The notes: generated from the sequence alone by a model not told the origin. Positions 9,241 through 18,331 are shown, counted from the stretch's first letter. The stretch: 64,000 bases of DNA from Catenovulum adriaticum (GCF_026725475.1 NZ_CP109965.1:2356001-2420000), one strand, 5' to 3'. Numbers and translations: made by a program.

Positions 9241-9708
9241 ATGCAAGGCCCAAAAATCATAATTGATGCACTAAATAAGCTGCTAGCTAATGAGCTTGCA
9301 GCTATGGATCAATACTTTATCCACTCTGAAATGTACGCAGATTGGGGATTAGAAAAACTGTATGAACGTATCAGCCACGAGTTTGATGATGAAAAATCTC
9401 ATGCGAAAGCATTGATCGCACGCATTTTATTTTTAGAAGGCACACCTGATATGACAACCCGAGATGGTATTGTTGTAGGTACAGATGTCCCTTCAATGTT
9501 AGAAAGTGATTTACGAGTGGAATATAGCGTTGCTCGCTTACTCAAAGAAACCATTAGTCTTTGTGAAAAAGAGCAAGATTATGTAACCCGAGATATGTTA
9601 GTCACCTTATTAGATGATACTGAGGTTGATCACGCATACTGGTTAGAACAGCAGTTACGCTTAATTAAAATGCTTGGTTTACCTAACTATTTGCAGTCTC
9701 AAATGTAA
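9241..9708 (+). CDS. bfr: bacterioferritin, ferroxidase-type subunit lacking the haem Met
   Basis: Second bacterioferritin subunit of 155 aa, 12 bp after the first, with GGAG in the gap as its ribosome binding site. The ferroxidase ligands Glu18, Glu51, His54 and Glu94 are present, and the ExxH motif is retained as Glu128/His131, shifted one residue by an insertion. Position 52 is Lys instead of the haem-ligating Met. This chain should oxidise Fe2+ but not provide a haem ligand. It is most likely co-assembled with the upstream chain into a heteromeric cage. A strong hairpin terminator follows at 9728-9760. Confidence 0.92.
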   Translation: MQGPKIIIDALNKLLANELAAMDQYFIHSEMYADWGLEKLYERISHEFDDEKSHAKALIARILFLEGTPDMTTRDGIVVGTDVPSMLESDLRVEYSVARLLKETISLCEKEQDYVTRDMLVTLLDDTEVDHAYWLEQQLRLIKMLGLPNYLQSQM

Positions 9709-9727
9709 ACACTGTTACGTTTAAAAT

Positions 9728-9760
9728 AAAAAAACCGATGTTTAAACATCGGTTTTTTTT
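9728..9760. terminator. bidirectional rho-independent terminator
   Basis: The perfect palindrome AAAACCGATG/TTTAAA/CATCGGTTTT is flanked by an A-tract on the left and a T-tract on the right. It can end both the bacterioferritin operon (plus) and the CBS-domain gene (minus). Confidence 0.9.
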
Positions 9761-9816
9761 GTAGTTAAATCAATCACTTTAATTTATATTGAATATACAA
9801 CAATTAACCGATTAAA

Positions 9817-10383
9817 TTAAAAATCACTTTTAATCGCCCGAAATATATCCGCAAAAGATGGCGCTTTTACCACAGAAATAGACAATTTGAGCTTACGTGC
9901 AATATCGCTGGCTGAAATTAATCCTCTAATATGATGACGAGCCGGATCAACCACTAAGCAATGCTGAACCCCATTTTGCTTTAAAGTATCCACTAAATTA
10001 GCAATACTGGCGTGTTCTACATCACTATAGTTGAGCGCTTTAATTGAATCTCTTGGCGTCATTAAATCATCTACAGTTAATTCATCACGTTGAAAGCCAT
10101 TTGCGACCAGTTTTACAACATTCTGCGAAACAATATCTTCATAGCTAATTAAACCAACCAACTCTTTTTGATTATCTACTACTAATTTCATTTTAACGTG
10201 CGAACGCAACATCTCACGCTCTGCATCTATTGCCAACGTTTGATTATCAATCATTAATGGCCGGTGCTTTTTAAAATCGGTAAAAATATCTAATGCTGAT
10301 GAACTTAACGTAATTTCCTGAAATTCTTCAGGTTGAACTAAATGATCAATTTGATCGATGGCATGTAAGGCAAGTGTTTTCAT
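9817..10383 (-). CDS. CBS-domain pair protein
   Basis: Cytoplasmic protein of 188 aa made of two tandem CBS repeats and no other recognisable domain. The first repeat ends with KELVGLISYEDIV, the second with HIRGLISASDIARKL. CBS pairs usually bind adenine nucleotides and regulate a partner. No target enzyme is fused or adjacent, so the partner is unknown. The ATG at 10383 is preceded by GGAG six bases away; the TTG at 10395 is not needed. Confidence 0.8.
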   Translation of the reverse strand: MKTLALHAIDQIDHLVQPEEFQEITLSSSALDIFTDFKKHRPLMIDNQTLAIDAEREMLRSHVKMKLVVDNQKELVGLISYEDIVSQNVVKLVANGFQRDELTVDDLMTPRDSIKALNYSDVEHASIANLVDTLKQNGVQHCLVVDPARHHIRGLISASDIARKLKLSISVVKAPSFADIFRAIKSDF

Positions 10384-10430
10384 AACAAACTCCAAAAATT
10401 TATTTAAATTAATTAAAAATAAGCGTGGTG

Positions 10431-10718
10431 TTATGAAAAATGAGGTGGTGCTCTAATACTGTAGGAAAATGGACGATGGTAAGAAATACCTCGATAAACA
10501 ACAATATGAGCCTTACTAATATTTGTTTTTGGTAATAAATCAGAAAAGCTAACTAATACCGCTTGGTGATCGTCGTTAATATCGGGGGTGATTAATTCAA
10601 CTGATTCAGTTGTTACGGCTAATGAATGATCACTAGAGGCATAAGATTGTTCTGAGCTGTGTTCTGCAACACAACTTAAACTGATTAACAAACTAAATAT
10701 AGCAAAATATTTAATCAT
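10431..10718 (-). CDS. small secreted protein, unknown
   Basis: I do not recognise this 95-aa protein. It starts with a short signal peptide, MIKYFAIFSLLISLSCVAEHS. The SLSC sequence is a poor lipobox, so cleavage by signal peptidase I after CVA is equally possible. The mature part is Ser/Asp-rich with no motif I can name. AGG lies about 8 bases before the ATG. It sits 47 bp upstream of the CBS gene on the same strand. A 9-base Fur-like core lies 17-25 bases upstream of its start (10735-10743). Existence of the gene is probable rather than certain. Confidence 0.5.
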   Translation of the reverse strand: MIKYFAIFSLLISLSCVAEHSSEQSYASSDHSLAVTTESVELITPDINDDHQAVLVSFSDLLPKTNISKAHIVVYRGISYHRPFSYSIRAPPHFS

Positions 10719-10859
10719 TCAGAACAACCTAACTAATGATAATAAGCATAAAACTTATCAGAATATACTTAAATATAGATCAAAGCAGCCAACAAAAAAA
10801 GGATTATTTAAATCTATTATATTTATATCGTGCGTCAATTCATATCTTGAATTCAAGTA

Positions 10860-11516
10860 TTAAGGTTTTTGAGTTTGAATTAATGCGTGGTAGCTTTTAC
10901 TAATATTTGGCAAATGCTGTAATTGCTCGGTTGAATTAAACCAGCTTTCAGTTTTTAACTTATTTTGTGACAACAAACTAGTAAAACAAGCTTTAGCAAC
11001 AGCGTTATTTTGAGCAGTTGAAAGCTTACCGACAAACCAGGCTTCTAAATGTTCAGGCGAATATTCAGCCAATGACTGACAGACAATTTTGTCCATCTGC
11101 TCACTAGTGTCGCTATTAAACCAACTATCTAAATTAGCCTGTGCTTGTGACTTATAATGATAAGTAAAGCGTTTAATAATATCTTGCTGGACAGGACTTA
11201 ATAAATTGCCTTGATTGCGCCTAAAAGCTTTATTAAATAATTGTTCTGGGTTATTTGCCAACCATTCATCTAAATATAAAAAATAGGAAACCTCTGAGTT
11301 TGCTTCTTGTAATTGTAATAGCCTTTGCCAAGCATAAAGCTTTGGCATATTTTCTGATTGCCTATCAATAAAAAAGCGCTCATCATCATTTACTTTATTC
11401 TCTCGGCTTTGCACTTTTTTTTGCGGCTTCGCCTCTTCTGAAAACCAAGGTTGAATAATTCGATAACAGATAAATGCGAATATCAGCACAAAAAGAACTG
11501 AATTTCCTCTTGTCAC
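10860..11516 (-). CDS. membrane-anchored protein, unknown
   Basis: Unrecognised protein of 218 aa with one N-terminal membrane helix (VLFVLIFAFICYRII, residues ~7-21), a charged linker, and a mostly alpha-helical, probably periplasmic domain. Trp-containing motifs recur (LDSWFN, LEAWFVG, TESWFN), which suggests a degenerate helical repeat of about 30-45 residues. The GTG at 11516 has AGGA about 9 bases upstream. It lies 66 bp downstream of mazG on the same strand and could be read through from it. Confidence 0.6.
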   Translation of the reverse strand: MTRGNSVLFVLIFAFICYRIIQPWFSEEAKPQKKVQSRENKVNDDERFFIDRQSENMPKLYAWQRLLQLQEANSEVSYFLYLDEWLANNPEQLFNKAFRRNQGNLLSPVQQDIIKRFTYHYKSQAQANLDSWFNSDTSEQMDKIVCQSLAEYSPEHLEAWFVGKLSTAQNNAVAKACFTSLLSQNKLKTESWFNSTEQLQHLPNISKSYHALIQTQKP

Positions 11517-11582
11517 GCTATAAATCCTACTTTATAAATATTGAATGTTTACAATAGATTAAGTTTAGCCATTTGACAATTA

Positions 11583-12389
11583 TTAATCGCGACTTTGTTT
11601 TTTAACCCGTTGCCACAGCACTTCCATTTGTTCTAGAGACAGATTAGATAAGGTTTCTCCTTGCGAACGCGCTAATTCTTCAACCCCTCTAAAACGAGAC
11701 TCAAATTTAGCATTAGCAGCTCTTAATGTACTCTCAGGATCGAGTTTCAAGTGGCGGTTAACATTAACCAACGCAAACATCAAATCACCTAATTCTTCTG
11801 CTACCTTATCTTCATTAACCTCTTGAGCATTAAGTTCATCTTCTAATTCTTCAATTTCTTCTTTTACTTTATCAATTGCGCCCGAAACATTAGGCCAATC
11901 AAAACCGACATTAACACACCGCTTTTGTAATTTCTTAGCTCTAATAAGTGCTGGCAAGGCATTAGGCACGTTATCAAAAATACTTTGTTCATTTTCGGCT
12001 GTTTTTGCTGCGCGCTCTTTCGCTTTTTCAGCTTCCCAATTTTCTTTAATTGCATCTTCGGTTAGCAGCGCTGCATTTGAAAAAACATGGGGATGTCGTC
12101 TAATCAGTTTCTCGCTTATACCTTCAACTACATCATTAAATTCAAATTCACCTTGTTCTTGCGCTAACTGGCAATAAAAAATAATTTGAAATAACAAATC
12201 ACCCAATTCTAATTTAAGTTCATTAAAATCATTCTGTTCAATCGCATCAGCTACTTCATAAGCTTCTTCTAAAGTATGAGGAATGATACTTTGAAAGTTT
12301 TGCTTAAGATCCCAAGGACAACCTGTTTGAGGATCTCTAAGCTGTTTCATAATACCGATTAGTTGCTGAATTTTATGAGCTTGTGACAT
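11583..12389 (-). CDS. mazG: nucleoside triphosphate pyrophosphohydrolase MazG
   Basis: MazG of 268 aa hydrolyses NTPs to NMP and pyrophosphate. In E. coli it lowers ppGpp under starvation and moderates MazEF. It contains two tandem MazG helical domains. The first has CPWDLKQNF and EELGDLL-like metal sites (EAYEVADAIE with LELGDLLFQ); the second has EEIEELEDEL with EELGDLMFALVN. All acidic metal ligands appear intact. ATG at 12389. It lies 136 bp downstream of relA in the same direction, the usual gammaproteobacterial relA-mazG arrangement. Confidence 0.95.
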   Translation of the reverse strand: MSQAHKIQQLIGIMKQLRDPQTGCPWDLKQNFQSIIPHTLEEAYEVADAIEQNDFNELKLELGDLLFQIIFYCQLAQEQGEFEFNDVVEGISEKLIRRHPHVFSNAALLTEDAIKENWEAEKAKERAAKTAENEQSIFDNVPNALPALIRAKKLQKRCVNVGFDWPNVSGAIDKVKEEIEELEDELNAQEVNEDKVAEELGDLMFALVNVNRHLKLDPESTLRAANAKFESRFRGVEELARSQGETLSNLSLEQMEVLWQRVKKQSRD

Positions 12390-12525
12390 AAGTAATAAAA
12401 TAATCCTATTTTTAATTTTTTGTTCAAGCCCTTATTAAGCTTGCCAGTTGGGCATCAATACACAGATAAATATAACAATATATCGCAAGCCTCAAAGCAT
12501 TCAAACTAGAGTTGACGTAAACCAG

Positions 12526-14727
12526 TTAATGCAAACGTTTTGCTTCGTATATATCGGGCAACTGGCTTAATTTGCTTAGAACTTTTGTTAAACTGTCTAA
12601 ATGAGGAACTGACATATCAATGTCAATTGCAGCTTCCTGCTTTGCTTCATCAGAATGACTTTGCACACCTAATACGTAAGCTTTGTCATTGGCAAGTATT
12701 GTGGTGATATCTCTTAATAACCCTGCTCTGTCCGTTGCAATTACACGCACAGTTACGCGTGAACCTTTAGAGTCAGCATCACCCCAATCAACATCGACTT
12801 GACGTTCAGGATGTTGATCTAACATTTGAGCCAGTTGATCACAATCGCTTCGATGAATAGAAACCCCTTTGCCATGCGTAATATAACCGGTCACCGCATC
12901 GCCTTTTACGGGCTGACAACACTTAGCCATATAAGTTAATAAATTACCTACGCCTTGAACCACAATGCCTGACGCATTGCCGACTAGTTTTTTATTATTA
13001 GCTGGTTGCTCTAATTTTTCTAATAAGCGCTGGTCGTCTTCCGCTTTGCTTTTTTGTTGCTGGCTTTGGATAAAGTTAATCACTTGATTACTGCCAATAT
13101 CCCCCGCACCAACGGCTGCGAGTAAATCATCAAAGCTGTGCATATTAAACCGGCTAATAGCAGGCTGTGCATCTTGCAATGTGAGCCCTGAACGTTTTAA
13201 TTCTCGCTCTAATACATCTCGACCTTCTTCCAGATTTTTATCTTTATCCTGTTGTTTAAACCAATGATGTATTTTAGCTCTGGCGCGACTCGATTTGATA
13301 TAACCTAAACTCGCATTTAACCAATCTCGTTTAGGATTAGGCGATTTACTGGTTAAAATTTCCAGTTGATCACCATTTTGTAATTCATATGAAAACGGCA
13401 CAATGCGGCCTGATACTTTAGCACCTATACATCTGTGGCCAACATTGCTGTGGATATAATAAGCAAAGTCTAGCGGTGTACTACCTTGTGGTAAATCAAC
13501 TACATCACCTTTGGGCGTAAATACGTAAACTCTGTCTTCAAAAACTTGGCTACGTAATTCTTCCAGCATATTGCTGTCATCATTGACGTCTTCTTGCCAT
13601 TGCAGTAATTTTCTTAACCAGTTTATTTTTTCTTGATAGCTATCTTCTTTTCCATTGGCTGTCCCTTCTTTATAGCGCCAATGTGCAGCTACGCCTAGTT
13701 CTGAGTCTTCATGCATTTGATGGGTTCTAATTTGCACTTCAACCGCTTTGCCTTCAGGGCCAATAAGAACCGTATGTATTGACTGGTAGCCATTTGGCTT
13801 AGGCGCTGATATATAATCATCAAATTCTTTCGAAATGGGCCGCCATTTAACATGAATGGCCCCCATTACAGCGTAACAATCTTTAACTGAATGCACTAAA
13901 ATACGAATGGCTCGGATGTCAAATAAGCGCTCAAAATTCAGCCCTTTCTTTTGCATTTTTTTCCATATACTATAAATATGTTTAGGTCGACCAAACACTT
14001 CACCTTCAATTTCCATAGCACTTAGCTGAGCTTGAACTTGAGACACAAAGTTTTTAATATAGCTGGCTCTATCTTTTCGCTTTTCGTCCAGCATACTTGC
14101 AATACGCTGATAAGTTTCCGGGTGCTGATAACGAAAACAATAATCTTCAATTTCCCATTTTAGCTGACCAATCCCCAGTCGATTGGCTAGTGGCGCATAT
14201 AAAGTTGAAGCTTCTTTAGCCGCTAATACTCGAGTTTCTTCATCTGCATTTTTAGCTAACCTTAGCTCAATAATGCAAACTGCAAGTTTAATGACGACCG
14301 CTCGAACATCTTCAACCATCGCCAATAACATTCGACGAATATTATCAATTTGCTCACTGGGTAGATCTGAGCGTTGCTTATGTAAAAAACGAATGGCAGC
14401 CATCTGCTCAATACCATTAACTAATAAAAAAACGGTATTAGACGCAAATTCGGTAATTTGAGTTTGATCAATTAACTTTCGTTGCCAGTACGGATATAAC
14501 ATGGCTGCCGTTAAAGTTTCTGCATCCATATTCAAGGTATTTAAAATTTCCACTAGCTCACGAGAGATACTCATAATTAAAGGGTCATTATTTATCTTAA
14601 ACAAATAATGATGACAACGAGTTACCGCTTCTAAGCGAGCATCATCTGAAAAATCTAAATTAGCAATCCAGTCTGAAAAGTCTGCAAACTGATTATTTTT
14701 TTGATGTGATTGTCGAACTGAAACCAT
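12526..14727 (-). CDS. relA: GTP pyrophosphokinase RelA
   Basis: Ribosome-associated (p)ppGpp synthetase of 733 aa, typical RelA length. The N-terminal hydrolase-like domain lacks the HD metal motif (LYPYWQ stands where Rel/SpoT has the HD-containing stretch), so it is synthesis-only. The synthetase domain has RPKHIYSIWKKM, FDIRAIRI and YISAPKPNGYQSIHT. Then come a TGS domain (VYVFTPKGDVVDLPQGST), a helical/zinc-finger part with the CC of MAKCCQPVKGD, and a C-terminal ACT domain. It starts 15 bp after rlmD, so rlmD-relA are probably one transcript. Confidence 0.96.
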   Translation of the reverse strand: MVSVRQSHQKNNQFADFSDWIANLDFSDDARLEAVTRCHHYLFKINNDPLIMSISRELVEILNTLNMDAETLTAAMLYPYWQRKLIDQTQITEFASNTVFLLVNGIEQMAAIRFLHKQRSDLPSEQIDNIRRMLLAMVEDVRAVVIKLAVCIIELRLAKNADEETRVLAAKEASTLYAPLANRLGIGQLKWEIEDYCFRYQHPETYQRIASMLDEKRKDRASYIKNFVSQVQAQLSAMEIEGEVFGRPKHIYSIWKKMQKKGLNFERLFDIRAIRILVHSVKDCYAVMGAIHVKWRPISKEFDDYISAPKPNGYQSIHTVLIGPEGKAVEVQIRTHQMHEDSELGVAAHWRYKEGTANGKEDSYQEKINWLRKLLQWQEDVNDDSNMLEELRSQVFEDRVYVFTPKGDVVDLPQGSTPLDFAYYIHSNVGHRCIGAKVSGRIVPFSYELQNGDQLEILTSKSPNPKRDWLNASLGYIKSSRARAKIHHWFKQQDKDKNLEEGRDVLERELKRSGLTLQDAQPAISRFNMHSFDDLLAAVGAGDIGSNQVINFIQSQQQKSKAEDDQRLLEKLEQPANNKKLVGNASGIVVQGVGNLLTYMAKCCQPVKGDAVTGYITHGKGVSIHRSDCDQLAQMLDQHPERQVDVDWGDADSKGSRVTVRVIATDRAGLLRDITTILANDKAYVLGVQSHSDEAKQEAAIDIDMSVPHLDSLTKVLSKLSQLPDIYEAKRLH

Positions 14728-14742
14728 TGTGAATCCGTTTGT

Positions 14743-16077
14743 TTAGCGACTAAATAAAGCCATTGTTTCTATGTGCGATGTTTGAGGAAACATATCAATC
14801 AAGCCTATTTTAATCATTTTGTAGCCACTTGCTAATAAATATTGTGAATCTCGAGCCAATGAATTGGGATCACAAGCAATATATAACACCTGCTTTGCTG
14901 TCCATTGCTCACTTTGTTGGCATATTTGCATTGCGCCTTGTCGAGATGGGTCTAAAATAATTTTGTTAAATGCGCCCCAATCAATTTTATCTAAACCATC
15001 AATTGAGCTTAAATCCTGCTTATAAAACTCAGTATTAGTCAATTGATTGTCGCTTGCATTGCGTTTTGCTTTCTCAACCATAGAACGGCTGCCTTCAATC
15101 CCCACAACCTTTAGCACTTTTTGTGCCACCGGCAATGAAAAGTTACCTAGCCCGCAAAATAAATCTAACACTACATCGTCTTCATTAAGTTCAAGCCAAT
15201 TTTGGGCTTGTTGGATCATGTCTTTATTTGCTTGAGAATTCACTTGGGTAAAATCTGATAAACCAAATTGTAGCTGCAATGAATCAATTGAATAATAAAG
15301 CTTATCCGAATCTGACTGAACCTTAAGATATTCATCATCATTTTGGTGAAAATAAATATCAAGATTATGGGCTAACGCAAACTCAGTGAGCTTTATATAA
15401 TCTTGCTCGGCCGGTTTATTTAACACTCTAAGGATAATGCAATAACGCTGACCAGCAGAATTTAATTCAACGTGACTAACGTGTTTTTTACATTTAAGCT
15501 TATTCAAAATTTGCACTAACTCGGGCAATAACGTGCTAAATTTAGGTGCAATAACTAAACATTGATCCACTTCGATTAGTTTTTTGCTATTAAATTGCCG
15601 AAACCCTAAATGTAATTTATTTTGTTTGCCTTCGTACCAAGCTGATAGCCGAGTTCTGTTTCGATATTGAAAAGGTTGACTGTTGAGGATAGGTTGCCAA
15701 GGTAGCCGTTTGATACCTTGCTTAGCTAAAAGTTGATCAACTCTAGTTTGTTTTTGTTGAGTTTGAGCCGCGTAGCTTAAATGCTGTAATTGGCAGCCTC
15801 CGCATTCAGAAAACCAAGGGCAGTTAGGTTCAATTCGCTCATCACTAACTTGCAAAATTTTATGTAGTTTAGCGGTCAATAACTGCTTTTTATCTTCGGT
15901 TATGATTGCTTGAACCTTTTCGCTAGGTAGTGCGCCTTGAACAAAACATACTTTACCATTATAGCGACCAACGCCTCGACCTTGATGATCTAAATCGTTT
16001 ATATCCAACTCAATTATTTTATTAAGGGAATGACTTTTAGCAGATTTTTGAGCAGTCGAACGAAAAATTTGAACCAT
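14743..16077 (-). CDS. rlmD: 23S rRNA (uracil-1939-C5)-methyltransferase RlmD
   Basis: RlmD (RumA) of 444 aa uses SAM to methylate U1939 of 23S rRNA. An N-terminal TRAM domain (~20-75) is followed by the 4Fe-4S cysteines in CPWFSECGGCQL and a later Cys. The Rossmann SAM site is VLDLFCGLGNFSLPVA, then ILDPSRQGA. The catalytic cysteine lies in YIACDPNSLARD, and a C-terminal Glu in the HIETM segment is the expected base. ATG at 16077. It is the first gene of the rlmD-relA unit. Confidence 0.95.
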   Translation of the reverse strand: MVQIFRSTAQKSAKSHSLNKIIELDINDLDHQGRGVGRYNGKVCFVQGALPSEKVQAIITEDKKQLLTAKLHKILQVSDERIEPNCPWFSECGGCQLQHLSYAAQTQQKQTRVDQLLAKQGIKRLPWQPILNSQPFQYRNRTRLSAWYEGKQNKLHLGFRQFNSKKLIEVDQCLVIAPKFSTLLPELVQILNKLKCKKHVSHVELNSAGQRYCIILRVLNKPAEQDYIKLTEFALAHNLDIYFHQNDDEYLKVQSDSDKLYYSIDSLQLQFGLSDFTQVNSQANKDMIQQAQNWLELNEDDVVLDLFCGLGNFSLPVAQKVLKVVGIEGSRSMVEKAKRNASDNQLTNTEFYKQDLSSIDGLDKIDWGAFNKIILDPSRQGAMQICQQSEQWTAKQVLYIACDPNSLARDSQYLLASGYKMIKIGLIDMFPQTSHIETMALFSR

Positions 16078-16186
16078 AGTAAAAAATAACGCGAAGTATT
16101 AGTAAGATACTTAAGATTTTAAAGCAAAAGCGTTTAGATTTATATGCTGCTATGAAGTGATTTTAAAAAGATATAAAAAGAGATGA

Positions 16187-16262
16187 TGGTGGACGCTACT
16201 GGACTTGAACCAGTGACCCTCGCCTTGTAAGGGCGATGCTCTCCCAACTGAGCTAAGCGTCC
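16187..16262 (-). tRNA. tRNA-Val(UAC), copy 3 of the array
   Basis: The 76-nt cloverleaf on the minus strand includes an encoded CCA. Acceptor stem GGACGCT/AGCGTCC, anticodon stem TCGCC/GGCGA, loop CTTACAA with anticodon TAC reading GUA/GUG valine codons. Identical to copy 1. It is the last in transcription order. Confidence 0.95.
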
Positions 16263-16280
16263 GAAGACTTTAAAAATAGA

Positions 16281-16356
16281 TGGTGGACGTTACTGGACTT
16301 GAACCAGTGACCCTCGCCTTGTAAGGGCGATGCTCTCCCAACTGAGCTAAACGTCC
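16281..16356 (-). tRNA. tRNA-Val(UAC), copy 2 of the array
   Basis: Same 76-nt tRNA with anticodon TAC and encoded CCA. The acceptor stem is GGACGTT/AACGTCC, so one C-G pair of the neighbours is replaced by T-A. Both strands of the stem changed, so pairing is kept and the gene is functional. Confidence 0.95.
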
Positions 16357-16372
16357 AATTTTTAAATAAAAT

Positions 16373-16448
16373 TGGTGGACGCTACTGGACTTGAACCAGT
16401 GACCCTCGCCTTGTAAGGGCGATGCTCTCCCAACTGAGCTAAGCGTCC
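16373..16448 (-). tRNA. tRNA-Val(UAC), copy 1 of the array
   Basis: First tRNA-Val of the minus-strand array, 76 nt with CCA, anticodon TAC, acceptor GGACGCT/AGCGTCC. It lies about 45 bp downstream of a strong sigma70 promoter (16493-16520). Confidence 0.95.
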
Positions 16449-16790
16449 ATACAGTCACAAACAATAAGCGTCTGTTGCTGTGTGTGGTGCGCATTATAGG
16501 GATGCTTACTGGCCTGTCAATAAAAAATATAAAAAAATAAATATTCTTTTGTAAAAACTGAATAATCGCTGTTTTTTCATTCAAAAATGACTAAAAAAGC
16601 AGCGCTAAAATAAATACCATGCACTTAAAATAAAATTTAGTAAAAATCAGGCTCAAAATTAGGAAACTCGACTAGGGGTTGTTAAAATGCTCTGTATTAC
16701 TTTTTACTCAACAGTAGAGCACTTTTATTACTTGAATCACAAAAGTAGACAACCGCTCGCTGTTTACATTATTAGCGTTAGGAATTATCA
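16449..16790. other. intergenic region between divergent tRNA-Val array and gltX
   Basis: This 342-bp stretch holds the tRNA-Val promoter on the minus strand and the gltX leader on the plus strand. AGGA at 16780-16783 serves as the gltX ribosome binding site. Apart from these I see only AT-rich sequence with no convincing gene. The reading frame that runs through here on the minus strand crosses all three-tRNA sequence and is not a gene. Confidence 0.7.
16493..16520 (-). promoter_or_regulatory. strong sigma70 promoter of the tRNA-Val array
   Basis: On the minus strand TTGACA (16515-16520), a 16-bp spacer and TATAAT (16493-16498) are perfect consensus hexamers. A GCGC-rich discriminator follows, the pattern typical of stable-RNA promoters under stringent (ppGpp) control. 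Confidence 0.85.
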
Positions 16791-18200
16791 ATGACTGTTA
16801 AAACTCGTTTTGCCCCCAGCCCAACTGGCTACCTTCACGTTGGTGGAGCACGTACTGCTTTATATTCATGGTTATTTGCACAAGCCAATCAAGGCGATTT
16901 TGTGTTACGAATTGAAGACACTGATTTAGAACGTTCAACTCAGCCAGCCATTGACGCCATTATGGATGGCATGAACTGGTTAAACCTAAGTTGGAATGAA
17001 GGCCCCTATTACCAAACAAAACGATTTGATCGTTACAAAGCGCTTATTCAGCAATTATTAGATGAAGGTAAAGCCTATAAGTGCTTTTGCACGTCAGCAG
17101 AATTAGATGCAATGCGCGAAGCACAAATGCAAGCTGGTGAAGCCGCCCGATATAATGGTATGTGGCGAGATAGAAGCGATCACCCAACAGATAAACCTTT
17201 CGTTATCCGTTTTAAAAACCCACTGGAAGGCAGTGTCACTTTTGATGATAAAATTCGCGGGAAAATTGAAATTGGCAATAAAGAATTAGACGATTTAATT
17301 ATTCAGCGTTCAGATGGTTCTCCTACTTATAACTTTTGTGTTGTCGTAGATGACTGGGATATGGGCATCACCCACGTGATTAGAGGGGAAGATCATATTA
17401 ACAATACCCCACGCCAAATAAATATTTTAAATGCGTTAGGCGCGCCTATTCCAACTTATGCTCACGTATCTATGATTTTAGGTGACGACGGTAAAAAGTT
17501 ATCTAAACGCCATGGTGCCGTTAGCGTTATGCAATATCGCGATGATGGTTTTTTACCTGAAGCCTTACTCAATTATTTAGTCAGATTAGGCTGGTCACAT
17601 GGAGATCAAGAAGTGTTTAGTATTAAGGAAATGACAGCATTATTTAAATTAGAAGATATTAACAAAGCAGCCTCTGCCTTTAATACTGAAAAATTAATTT
17701 GGTTAAACCAGCATTATCTCAAATCATTACCGGTTGAACGCTTAAAAGACGAATTACAGTGGCATCTTGATGACCAACAACTTAATACAACTCAAGGCGC
17801 AAATTTAGATCAAGTCATTAAAGCGCAAGCTGATCGAGTTAAAACCTTAAAAGAATTAGTTGAAATATCTCGCTACTTTTTTGAAGACTTTACTGATTTT
17901 GATGCAAATGCGGCTAAAAAACATTTACGCCCGGTTGCAAAAACAGCTTTGCAAACCGTACAGGCTAAATTAGCTTTATTAGAAAATTGGCAAGCAGATG
18001 ATATCCAAGCCGCCATTAACGAGACCGCGACCGAATTAGAAGTTGGCATGGGTAAAGTAGGAATGCCGCTAAGAGTCGCCGTAACAGGCGCAGGTAATTC
18101 CCCCTCATTAGATGTTACATTAAATTTAATAGGACGTGAAAAAACGCTTGAAAGAATCGACTTAGCCATTAATTTTATAAATAAACGAGAAAACGCTTAA
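16791..18200 (+). CDS. gltX: glutamyl-tRNA synthetase
   Basis: Discriminating class I glutamyl-tRNA synthetase of 469 aa, the usual length. The HIGH-type motif lies in PSPTGYLHVGGARTAL, with CFCTSAEL downstream and KLSKRHG as the KMSKS equivalent. The C-terminal helical domain recognises the anticodon. ATG at 16791 with AGGA seven bases upstream. Four tRNA-Glu genes, its substrates, lie just downstream, which fits a glutamate-charging neighbourhood although they have their own promoter. Confidence 0.97.
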   Translation: MTVKTRFAPSPTGYLHVGGARTALYSWLFAQANQGDFVLRIEDTDLERSTQPAIDAIMDGMNWLNLSWNEGPYYQTKRFDRYKALIQQLLDEGKAYKCFCTSAELDAMREAQMQAGEAARYNGMWRDRSDHPTDKPFVIRFKNPLEGSVTFDDKIRGKIEIGNKELDDLIIQRSDGSPTYNFCVVVDDWDMGITHVIRGEDHINNTPRQINILNALGAPIPTYAHVSMILGDDGKKLSKRHGAVSVMQYRDDGFLPEALLNYLVRLGWSHGDQEVFSIKEMTALFKLEDINKAASAFNTEKLIWLNQHYLKSLPVERLKDELQWHLDDQQLNTTQGANLDQVIKAQADRVKTLKELVEISRYFFEDFTDFDANAAKKHLRPVAKTALQTVQAKLALLENWQADDIQAAINETATELEVGMGKVGMPLRVAVTGAGNSPSLDVTLNLIGREKTLERIDLAINFINKRENA

Positions 18201-18207
18201 TTTTTTG

Positions 18208-18236
18208 TTGACATGCGATGTCGAGGTACATAGAAT
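18208..18236 (+). promoter_or_regulatory. promoter of the tRNA-Ala/tRNA-Glu operon
   Basis: TTGACA (18208-18213), a 17-bp spacer and TAGAAT (18231-18236) are followed at once by the GC-rich discriminator GCGCCCCGCG. This is the hallmark of a stringently controlled stable-RNA promoter. It begins eight bases after the gltX stop codon. Confidence 0.85.
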
Positions 18237-18331
18237 GCGCCCCGCGTTGAGGGGAAAGCCTTTAATAAGTTTTCTTATCAATGCAGGTTGCGCATTAAAT
18301 TTACTTTAAATTATGCAAAGCCAAATGGATT

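Noticed and set aside
16270..16584. 104-codon minus-strand frame
   Set aside because: It runs through two tRNA-Val genes and the array promoter; its protein repeats are the translated tRNA copies.
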